17,397 bases of DNA. Source: Woeseia sp. GTDB lineage: Bacteria; Pseudomonadota; Gammaproteobacteria; Steroidobacterales; Woeseiaceae. Shown here piece by piece: positions 1 to 5,526 of the stretch. A model generated the notes under the pieces. The model was not told the origin of the DNA. It ran no database searches and worked only from the letters and a program-made list of their open reading frames with translations. The stretch spans positions 1 to 17,397 of the forward strand of contig JABIUH010000373.1 of assembly GCA_018701055.1 (NCBI GenBank), read 5' to 3'. Position 1 is the stretch's first letter, and the number at the start of each line of letters is the position of its first letter. Position numbers and translations under genes: made by a program.

Positions 1-812
1 AAAAATGGCGTGGTGTCTTTGCCGGTGATGCCGCGTCGATTCATTTCTTCGAGTGCCTGCTCAATCGTCGCGTCAATTTCCTGAGGGTTTAAGGCGAAAG
101 CTTCAGGCACTGGATTTGTGATCAACATTGCGCCATCCAGTCCTAGACTAAACTTGGCGTGCAGTGCCTTGGCGACGGTTTGTGCATCGTCAGCTCGATA
201 GTCAACGCTAAAACCACTACTGCGCGCGTAAAATGCCGGAACAGTATCGGTTTGGTATCCCACGACGGGAACACCCAAGGTTTCGAGATACTCCAACGTG
301 CGTCCGATATCGAGTACGGATTTGACGCCCGCGCAAACGACAGCAATATTGGTGCGAGCTAACTCTTCCAGGTCGGCAGACACGTCCATCGTTTCTTCTA
401 CACCACGATGAACACCGCCAATTCCACCGGTCGCCATAAATTCTATGCCGGCCAGCGCTGCAATGATCATCGTAGTCGCAACAGTCGTCGCTCCATCTCT
501 TTTGGTTGAGACGATGAATGGAATATCCCGTCTGCTTGTCTTTGTGACATCTGTTCCGGCTTTGCCTAGATAGTCGATTTCGTCGGTCGTCATGCCAACA
601 CATAGCCGGCCATCGAGTATCGCTATCGTTGCGGGCACCGCACCGCCTTTTCGAACCGTTTCTTCCACCCGAAATGCAGTTTCAACGTTCTGCGGGTAGG
701 GCATGCCATGAGATATAATTGTGGATTCTAGTGCGACGACAGGTTTTTTGTGCGCAAGTGCGTGTTGTACGTCGGCATGTATGTTGAGTAGATCTGTATT
801 TAGCTTAGTCAC
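1..812 (-). CDS. psuG: Pseudouridine-5'-phosphate glycosidase, C-terminus cut by window edge
   Basis: Cytoplasmic enzyme that reversibly cleaves pseudouridine 5'-phosphate to uracil and ribose 5-phosphate, the second step of pseudouridine breakdown. Reading from a GTG at 812, the frame is open for 270 codons to the window edge; E. coli PsuG (YeiN) has about 310, so roughly 40 residues are missing only because the window ends. Family landmarks are clear: VALESTIISHGMPYP near residues 26-40 (Glu29 matches the catalytic Glu31 of YeiN), TSRRDIP near 92-98, ATGGIGGVHRG at 127-137, DVSADL with the metal-ligand position Asp147, and CAGVKSVLDIG with Lys164 matching the Schiff-base Lys166. The GTG lies inside the end of the upstream kinase (8-nt overlap, GTGACTAA), so translation is probably coupled to it. 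The family identity is near certain; activity is inferred from conserved residues. Confidence 0.95.
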   Translation of the reverse strand, partial: MTKLNTDLLNIHADVQHALAHKKPVVALESTIISHGMPYPQNVETAFRVEETVRKGGAVPATIAILDGRLCVGMTTDEIDYLGKAGTDVTKTSRRDIPFIVSTKRDGATTVATTMIIAALAGIEFMATGGIGGVHRGVEETMDVSADLEELARTNIAVVCAGVKSVLDIGRTLEYLETLGVPVVGYQTDTVPAFYARSSGFSVDYRADDAQTVAKALHAKFSLGLDGAMLITNPVPEAFALNPQEIDATIEQALEEMNRRGITGKDTTPF

Positions 813-1905
813 TGTAAGATGCATCCATTATTCGTTTTACGGCTGATGTAGACATCGCTGGATTGATGGTCGCTCGATGCGACATTGCGACTTCTGCTGC
901 GGAGATTGCAAAGCGAACAGAATAGCGTGTTGTTCGATCATTTAACCATGCGTAGATTGCGCCCGCCGCGAACGCATCGCCCGCGCCATTAGCGTTTTCG
1001 ATTGTGACATTGCGACTGCGTACGGATTGTAAATCTTGATCTCCTGAGTCGCTGTAGTAAACGCCATCCGGACCAAGTGTTATTAAAACTCGACTGACAC
1101 CGCGATCGTGAAACCAGTTGGCGAGGTTTGCGATTTGTTTGTTTGTCTTCGCTGGAAACCCACATAAAGCTTCGGCTTCGATCCGGCTGGCCTTTAGCGT
1201 GTGCACGCTGTTAAGGAATGGTTTGATGCGGACTGACTTGGCAACGGATACGGTGTCAACGAACAACGGCTGCTCAATAAATGTTCCGCTTAAGTAATCT
1301 AAAGCCTCTTCGCACAGATTAGTGTCAGCAACGATGATGCTTGCTTGCCTAAGCATTTGTTCATGGAGTTGTAGTGTTTCTGGTTTCAGCCGATCAACGA
1401 TACCCATGTCGTTAACGCCGACCAACATGTCACCCGCGTCATCGAGAATGCTAACGTAAGTTGATGTCTGTTCCGTTTCAAGACGCAGGACATAGCGCAT
1501 GTCGATTCCAGCAGCTTCACCCTGCTTAACAAGTAAATCTCCGTGGTGGTCTGTTCCAATCGCCGCGATCAAACGACAGTCAATGCCGAGTCTTGCCAAA
1601 TTTTCGGCGATATTGCGAGCGACGCCACCCGGTGATGAAGTCACCTTGCCTGGGTTGGAATCCTGGAGTCGCAGATTGCTGGAAGGAGCGCCACAGATAT
1701 CCATGTTCGCTCCGCCGACGACAACCGAGAATGGTTTATCGCTAATCACATAACCGCGTCCCTTTATCACTCCTTTCGCGACCAGACGCATGACGTGACC
1801 GGCGACGGCAGATCGACTGATACGCATTTTGGCCGCGATTTCCTCTTGAGAAATAAGGGCGTCATTACGGATTAGGGCCAATACTTGTTGTTCACGCGAA
1901 GTCAT
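805..1905 (-). CDS. psuK: Winged-helix/PfkB sugar kinase fusion, probable pseudouridine kinase
   Basis: Probably phosphorylates pseudouridine to pseudouridine 5'-phosphate, feeding the overlapping psuG. Residues 1-58 form a winged helix-turn-helix (ISQEEIAAKMRISRSAVAGH, then a wing GVIKGRGYVIS). Residues 60-366 are a PfkB/ribokinase domain: VVVGGANMDICG at 61-72, the substrate-side signature SPGGVARNIAENLARLG at 91-107, and the ATP/anion-hole motif NANGAGDAFAAGA at 304-316, with Asp310 the expected catalytic base. E. coli PsuK (YeiC) lacks the HTH, while its paralogue YeiI has it, so this is a regulator-kinase fusion. The chosen start is ATG at 1905; an in-frame TTG at 1911 would add two residues. 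Neither has a strong Shine-Dalgarno. The HTH plus the paired palindromes just upstream suggest autoregulation (inference). Substrate is assigned from the psuG neighbour. Confidence 0.88.
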   Translation of the reverse strand: MTSREQQVLALIRNDALISQEEIAAKMRISRSAVAGHVMRLVAKGVIKGRGYVISDKPFSVVVGGANMDICGAPSSNLRLQDSNPGKVTSSPGGVARNIAENLARLGIDCRLIAAIGTDHHGDLLVKQGEAAGIDMRYVLRLETEQTSTYVSILDDAGDMLVGVNDMGIVDRLKPETLQLHEQMLRQASIIVADTNLCEEALDYLSGTFIEQPLFVDTVSVAKSVRIKPFLNSVHTLKASRIEAEALCGFPAKTNKQIANLANWFHDRGVSRVLITLGPDGVYYSDSGDQDLQSVRSRNVTIENANGAGDAFAAGAIYAWLNDRTTRYSVRFAISAAEVAMSHRATINPAMSTSAVKRIMDASYSD

Positions 1906-1909
1906 TTTC

Positions 1910-1940
1910 AAACATTTGTTTTATTTATGAACATTTGTTT
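1910..1940 (-). promoter_or_regulatory. Paired palindromic operator candidate before the psuK-like gene
   Basis: The 11-mer AACATTTGTTT occurs twice, at 1911-1921 and 1930-1940, 19 bp apart, or close to two helical turns. Each copy is itself an inverted repeat around a TT centre: AAACA/TGTTT at 1910-1921 and AACA/TGTT at 1930-1939. The upstream copy overlaps the transcription start predicted from the -10 element at 1946-1951, and the other lies in the short leader before the ATG. Placement on the same helix face and over the start fits a repressor site for a dimeric winged-helix protein, with the fused HTH of the downstream gene the obvious candidate. The repeats are seen directly; the operator role is inferred. 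Confidence 0.5.
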
Positions 1941-1945
1941 GTAAC

Positions 1946-1973
1946 ATTACATCGACACATGAGGCAGGATCAA
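1946..1973 (-). promoter_or_regulatory. Sigma-70-like promoter candidate for the psuK-psuG operon
   Basis: Reading the minus strand, TTGATC (1973-1968, four of six consensus bases) is followed after 16 bp by TGTAAT (1951-1946, five of six). The predicted transcript would start at about 1938-1940, inside the first operator-like repeat, leaving a leader of about 35 nt. The location, 40-70 bp upstream of the start codon, is right. It is judged by eye with no scoring. Confidence 0.4.
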
Positions 1974-2085
1974 TACCGTTGCACGAGCCAAGATTCGAAC
2001 TCATGAAATATTGCTAATAATTCCAATAACTTAAGCGCAAACCGACCCAGATCGTTGGGCGTTAAATCAGGCCGGGGAAAACACT

Positions 2086-3285
2086 TTGAAATCCAATAAG
2101 AGGGCGAATCTGCGCTTCGACAGCAAAGCCGTGTACATTCCGCACGATCCGGCGACCCATTCAATCAGCCCGCCGCTCGTCATGTCATCGAGTTTTCAGT
2201 ATGACGCCGACATTTATCAAAGGGTCGTAGATGGCGAGCGCAAGGACGTAAATATATACGGTCGGTGCGGTAATCCCACCGAATATCAATTCGAAGAACA
2301 GATGATGGTGATCGAGGGCGCTGATGCTTGTCTCGCCACAGCTTCCGGAATGGCGGCGATTTCAGTTACGTTGTTCGGCCTGCTAAAAAGCGGTGATCAC
2401 ATTGTCTGCGACTGGACGACTTATAGTTCGACTCACGAACTGCTCGACCATCGACTGACTGACTACAATATCGAAACCACCTTTGTTGATACCGCCAACC
2501 CCGATTCCGTGCGGGCCGCAATCAAGCCAAACACTAAGATTATATATTTTGAGGCCATTGCCAATCCGAACATGAAAGTGGCAGCCATACCACCGCTAGT
2601 TGAAATGGCGCATGAAAAAAACATCATTTTGATTTGTGATAACACCTTCGCCAGTCCCTACGTGGTTCGTCCATTAGAATGGGGTGTCGATATCGTAGTC
2701 GAAAGTGCGACCAAATTTATCGGCGGACACAGCGATGCGATCGGCGGTGCAATTTGTATGAAGTCTGAACTGTTGCCTGATGATTTTCTTGAGCAGATTC
2801 GCTGGAGCACAATGGTAAAACTCGGTGCGCCACTGTCGCCGTTTAATGCGTGGCTTCTTCTTCGCGGCATTCAAACGCTCGGCGTGCGTTTAGAACGCCA
2901 GTGCAAGACGGCCGCAGTGTTGGCGAAACATTTTGAGTCGCACGAGGCGGTCAATCGCGTTTGGTATCCAGGATTGGAATCTCACCCACAGCACGATATT
3001 GCTACCGCCCAAATGCCGAGCTACGGCGGTATGTTGACCTTTGAAGTCGACGATGCCGATGCGGCCCTTGCCGTTCTCGATAATCTTGAGTTAAGCAGTT
3101 TTGCCGCAAGCCTCGGCGGCGTGCGTACGACCACGCAAATTCCTGCCTCGATGGCGTTTCTTGATGTGCCCGAAGAGCAACGACGTGAAATGAATATTGC
3201 CGATGGGATGATCAGAGTATCGTGCGGCCTGGAGAATGCTGAAGATCTTATTCAGGATTTTGATGCGGCGTTAGCACTTCTTTGA
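2086..3285 (+). CDS. Cys/Met metabolism (trans-sulfuration) PLP enzyme
   Basis: Fold-type I PLP enzyme of the cystathionine gamma-synthase / O-succinylhomoserine sulfhydrylase / methionine gamma-lyase family, 399 aa, typical length. Visible motifs: YGRCGNPT at 58-65 (Tyr58 and Arg60 would bind the PLP phosphate of the partner subunit), SGMAAIS at 87-93, CDNTF with Asp185 contacting the pyridine nitrogen, the Schiff-base lysine in SATKFIGGHSD (Lys210), and a C-terminal SLGGVRTTTQIPASM region. Where methionine gamma-lyases have a Tyr-X-Cys this protein has TYSSTHEL (about 112-119), so a lyase is less likely; synthase or sulfhydrylase cannot be separated by eye. The start is TTG at 2086, with GGGGAAA about 6 nt upstream; no other start before Met33 fits. 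It is divergent from the psuK-psuG operon with 180 bp between, and no methionine-pathway gene is next to it. Confidence 0.9.
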   Translation: MKSNKRANLRFDSKAVYIPHDPATHSISPPLVMSSSFQYDADIYQRVVDGERKDVNIYGRCGNPTEYQFEEQMMVIEGADACLATASGMAAISVTLFGLLKSGDHIVCDWTTYSSTHELLDHRLTDYNIETTFVDTANPDSVRAAIKPNTKIIYFEAIANPNMKVAAIPPLVEMAHEKNIILICDNTFASPYVVRPLEWGVDIVVESATKFIGGHSDAIGGAICMKSELLPDDFLEQIRWSTMVKLGAPLSPFNAWLLLRGIQTLGVRLERQCKTAAVLAKHFESHEAVNRVWYPGLESHPQHDIATAQMPSYGGMLTFEVDDADAALAVLDNLELSSFAASLGGVRTTTQIPASMAFLDVPEEQRREMNIADGMIRVSCGLENAEDLIQDFDAALALL

Positions 3286-3293
3286 TGGGATAA

Positions 3294-3516
3294 CCCCAAT
3301 CAATCCGGGTAGGAAATACCGATGCAACTTTGGCGAATGGTGTCCAGCAGGCACTCGGTCAATTGAATCCAAACGATCGATTCAGGATATTTTCCTTCAA
3401 CAACTCTGCCCGCGAGTTGACGAGCGGCGGTACTAATCTCTATGTGGGACTGCAGGCCGGATGAAGCCCGAGCTACCCTGACCGGTATGGTCGAGGGCAA
3501 TGAGGTGAAATATTAG
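3294..3516 (+). pseudogene. VWA-domain fragment with internal deletion and frameshift
   Basis: In the frame open from 3294 to the TGA at 3462-3464 the translation contains LNPNDRFRIFSFNNSAREL followed almost at once by TSGGTNLYVGLQAG. Both are hallmark pieces of bacterial von Willebrand factor A domains (the '(N)P.DRF.I..FN..A' strand and the 'GGTNLY.GL' MIDAS-threonine loop). In intact proteins they are separated by about 25-30 residues, which are missing here. The first MIDAS motif (DxSxS) and everything before it is absent: a stop lies at 3291-3293 and there is no start codon or ribosome binding site. After the stop, the +1 frame continues as DEARATLTGMVEGNEVKY to 3516, perhaps the continuation after a frameshift. 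Family recognition of the core is firm; the extent of the relic is uncertain. Confidence 0.7.
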
Positions 3517-3561
3517 ACCGCCTTCAACATGCCGGTGCAATCCAAAAAATCAGCGCTTTAT

Positions 3562-3589
3562 GAATTGTTTCGCTGCGCTCGCAATGACG
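3562..3589. repeat. Arm of a dispersed bacterial intergenic repeat
   Basis: On the minus strand this reads CGTCATTGCGAGCGCAGCGA followed by AACAATTC. It is close to the 'CGTCATTGCGAGCGnAGCGnAGCAATC' element I know as scattered between genes in many unrelated bacteria. Only one arm is seen; the usual inverted partner is not found nearby. It lies in the decayed stretch, outside any gene I support. Confidence 0.55.
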
Positions 3590-3744
3590 AACACGTAGTT
3601 TTTACACGGTCGCCGTGTCGGACCCTTCTAAATTCCACTGAATACGGCGAAAATCGCGCCAATATGTCAGCTATCCCGAAAAAGAGACGCTGCGATCTGT
3701 TCACCGCAGGAGTGTGACGGGGATTGCGTTTTGCCCGAACTAAA

Positions 3745-3771
3745 TCGCTACCATTAAAGAGTATTTAGCGA
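3745..3771. promoter_or_regulatory. Inverted repeat upstream of the lipoprotein gene
   Basis: TCGCTA (3745-3750) and TAGCGA (3766-3771) form perfect 6-bp arms with 15 bp between, 36-62 bp before the ATG at 3807. It is followed by a second small inverted repeat CCCTA/TAGGG at 3772-3785. Either could be an operator or a leader hairpin. I found no convincing -35/-10 pair to anchor them, and arms this short can arise by chance. Confidence 0.2.
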
Positions 3772-3806
3772 CCCTATAGTTAGGGGTAACTCGGCGGCAG
3801 GAAAAG

Positions 3807-5060
3807 ATGAAGATTTCAGCACTCGCAAAGATGTTTTTGGCAATGTTGGTTACCCTCGGATCCTTAGCTGCATGCGATGTTGAGACATTCGATGACGCTG
3901 TCGATCGATTAGGTACCAGTCCGCCACCCGCTGTTCCGCCACCACCAGGTCCGCCCCCACCACCACCCCCTCCGGTGGCGTTTGGTCCAAATTTTTCTGA
4001 GATTCAGAGCAACGTATTTACGCCAACGTGTGCGACTTCTTCGTGTCACGGGGGCGGCGCGCCAGCGGCGGGTCTCAATCTAGAGAGCGCGAACAGTTAC
4101 GCTGAGTTGGTCAACATCACCAGCTCGCAGAATGCCGGTTTTCAGCTTGTAGCACCGACGGATCCTGACAACAGCTATCTGATCCAAAAAATGGAAGGCA
4201 TAGCATCAGGCAGCGGTGTAATGCCGCCAAGCGGTTCGATTCTCCAGGCGTCAATCGATACCATTCGACAATGGATTACCGACGGCGCGATCGACGATCG
4301 AGTGATCGTTTTGGATCCTATTCAAGTCTCGTCGCTTGCACCAATGCCAAACGTGAACCTCCAGGCTCAGCCGACGCAAATTGTCGCTGGCTTTACACGA
4401 GACCTGGTTGCAGCGTCAGTAAATGCAAACACCTTCATTCTCGAATCATCCGGTGGTGATGGTTCTTTCGTCGACGGATCCGTGACGCCGATAGTTTCGC
4501 CACTCATATCGGTTCCGGGCGGCAATCCGCAAACGGCCGTTTTTGATCTGACCGGCGTTGTATTACCGGACGACATTTATCGCGTGAGGTTATTGGGCAA
4601 TGGCGGATCCGTTATTTCCGATATCGATGCGAATGCATTAGACGGTGAGTTCGGCGCTGGATTTCCGTCTGGCAACAGTATCGCCGGTGGTGATTTCCAA
4701 GCATTTTTTACCATAGCGACACCGATAGTAATCGGCCCGACCTTGCCGCAAATTCAGGCGCTCGTCTTCACGCCTAATTGTGCCACTGTCGGCTGTCATT
4801 CGGGAGGTGGTGCCGTGCTTCCCGGCGTTATGAACTTGTCGTCCGAAGCCATGAGTCTTGCCAACCTGGTGAATATTACCGCACTCGAAGACGGTGGGGT
4901 GTTCCGGGTAAATTCAGGCAATCCGGATTTAAGTTACTTGATTACCAAGCTCGAGGGCGTAGGGGCTGCCGGCGTACAAATGCCTGCCGGTCAAGCGCCG
5001 CTGTCACCGGCTGTGATTGCGGAGATTCGCTTGTGGATAACCAACGGCGCCAATCCCTAA
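3807..5060 (+). CDS. Lipoprotein with two cytochrome-like CX4CH modules flanking an Ig-like domain
   Basis: A 417-aa exported lipoprotein: signal segment MKISALAKMFLAMLVTLGSLAAC with lipobox LAAC (lipid Cys23), then a proline-rich spacer (39-56). Two homologous modules follow at about 60-163 and 310-417. Each has FTP-x-CAT-xx-CH (Cys75/Cys80/His81 and Cys325/Cys330/His331), LVNIT, a 'D-x-SYLI-x-K-x-EG' stretch, a Met-Pro (Met139, Met392) and a closing IRxWIT(D/N)GA helix. Spacing is CX4CH, not the usual CXXCH. Between them, about 180-300, is a beta-rich region of SbsA-like Ig type. This layout matches a family of periplasmic proteins related to planctomycete-type cytochromes; heme attachment and an electron-transfer role are inferred. 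AGGA precedes the ATG closely. A quinoprotein dehydrogenase relic follows 98 nt downstream, a possible former redox partner. Confidence 0.8.
   Translation: MKISALAKMFLAMLVTLGSLAACDVETFDDAVDRLGTSPPPAVPPPPGPPPPPPPPVAFGPNFSEIQSNVFTPTCATSSCHGGGAPAAGLNLESANSYAELVNITSSQNAGFQLVAPTDPDNSYLIQKMEGIASGSGVMPPSGSILQASIDTIRQWITDGAIDDRVIVLDPIQVSSLAPMPNVNLQAQPTQIVAGFTRDLVAASVNANTFILESSGGDGSFVDGSVTPIVSPLISVPGGNPQTAVFDLTGVVLPDDIYRVRLLGNGGSVISDIDANALDGEFGAGFPSGNSIAGGDFQAFFTIATPIVIGPTLPQIQALVFTPNCATVGCHSGGGAVLPGVMNLSSEAMSLANLVNITALEDGGVFRVNSGNPDLSYLITKLEGVGAAGVQMPAGQAPLSPAVIAEIRLWITNGANP
3921..3974 (+). repeat. Proline-codon run (CCN) in the lipoprotein spacer
   Basis: Eighteen codons (residues 39-56), almost all proline, are written with repeated CCA/CCG/CCC units, giving a low-complexity, slippage-prone tract. 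In the protein it is a rigid linker that holds the first cytochrome-like module away from the lipid anchor. Length variation between strains would be expected. Confidence 0.75.
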
Positions 5061-5158
5061 TCTAGTTTCGAGCGCAATTTCAACGGATATTGTAATACCC
5101 TGCTACCAACACGCGTAGTCTGATGCGAATCGGGCTGCCCTTGCTGTTGGAGTAGATC

Positions 5159-5416
5159 GTGAAAAAATTTCTGATCATATTCTCGGTGCTAATCGTATTG
5201 TTGGCGTTACCATTTCTTGGCGGCTCGGCAATTTGGTATCTAAATGGTGCGAACAATCTAGATATCGACGGCATCGCGGAATTAGTCCAACGGCCAGAGA
5301 GCTCAATTGACATGGGTGCTCAATGGAGTCACTACGGTAGTGACGCGGGCGGTTATTCGCAACTGGGCACGCAGCTCGCGGATCACGTTATCGCTTACGC
5401 CTTGCCCGAAGAATAA
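5159..5416 (+). pseudogene. PQQ-dependent dehydrogenase relic: N-terminus joined in frame to C-terminus
   Basis: This 85-codon ORF has a good GGAG 6 nt before its GTG start and an N-terminal membrane anchor (FLIIFSVLIVLLALPFLGG). Residues 54-65, AQWSHYGSDAGG, are the start of the quinoprotein (glucose/quinate type) dehydrogenase propeller, where intact proteins continue with a -RYSxLxQI- stretch and hundreds of residues. Instead it passes straight into YSQLGTQLADHVIAYALPEE and a stop, which matches the family's extreme C-terminus (AGGHxxLGTxLxDxVIAYALP). Both ends carry an Ala-Gly-Gly, so the join near 5345-5353 looks like an in-frame deletion at short homology. All PQQ- and metal-binding residues are gone. 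It may still be translated as a small membrane peptide. An assembly join is the main alternative. Confidence 0.75.
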
Positions 5417-5425
5417 CGCTTATCC

Positions 5426-5455
5426 GGGGTGTGACGATTTCGCCGTCACAGGCCC
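5426..5455 (+). terminator. Possible terminator hairpin between convergent genes
   Basis: TGTGACG (5430-5436) and CGTCACA (5444-5450) form a perfect 7-bp stem with a 7-nt loop. A GGG/CCC extension across a two-base bulge reaches 5455, and GTTCTATTTT follows. It sits 10 nt after the stop of the quinoprotein relic and 72 nt before the end of the convergent amidohydrolase gene. The T-run is broken, so strength is doubtful. Confidence 0.35.
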
Positions 5456-5526
5456 GTTCTATTTTGCCTGTCAGACGGTGTCTGATGTCAATTCCGGCCG
5501 ATGGTACCGGCGTCGGTGGCGCTATG

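Larger units (their letters stand above)
3286..3806. other. 521-bp stretch with no intact gene
   Basis: No complete gene could be supported here. It holds a degenerate VWA-domain fragment (3294-3516), one arm of a dispersed intergenic repeat (3562-3589), a small hairpin ACACGG/CCGTGT at 3604-3618 without a following T-run, an inverted repeat TCGCTA/TAGCGA at 3745-3771, and the leader of the lipoprotein gene. The open frames at 3300-3500 (minus) and 3529-3717 (plus) resemble nothing I recognise; the first lies opposite the VWA fragment and is best explained as its shadow. Confidence 0.7.

Noticed and set aside
1982..2015. tRNA-like T-arm on the minus strand (GAGTTCGAATC followed by CTTGGCTCG)
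   Set aside because: The T-loop resemblance is good, but the T-stem pairs poorly and no matching acceptor, D-arm or anticodon arm is found upstream. Probably chance.
1970..2164. 64-codon minus-strand frame ending LLELLAIFHEFESWLVQRY
   Set aside because: It overlaps the start of the PLP enzyme gene and the promoter region, and only its end looks protein-like. No homology recognised.
3300..3500. 66-codon minus-strand open frame
   Set aside because: It lies opposite the VWA relic, which explains its openness. It has no recognisable domain and no good ribosome binding site.
3604..3618. ACACGG-TCG-CCGTGT hairpin as a terminator
   Set aside because: No T-run follows on the plus strand, and on the minus strand the following bases are A-rich. 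No active gene ends just before it.
3529..3717. 62-codon plus-strand open frame
   Set aside because: It runs through the dispersed repeat and has no protein-like pattern or ribosome binding site.
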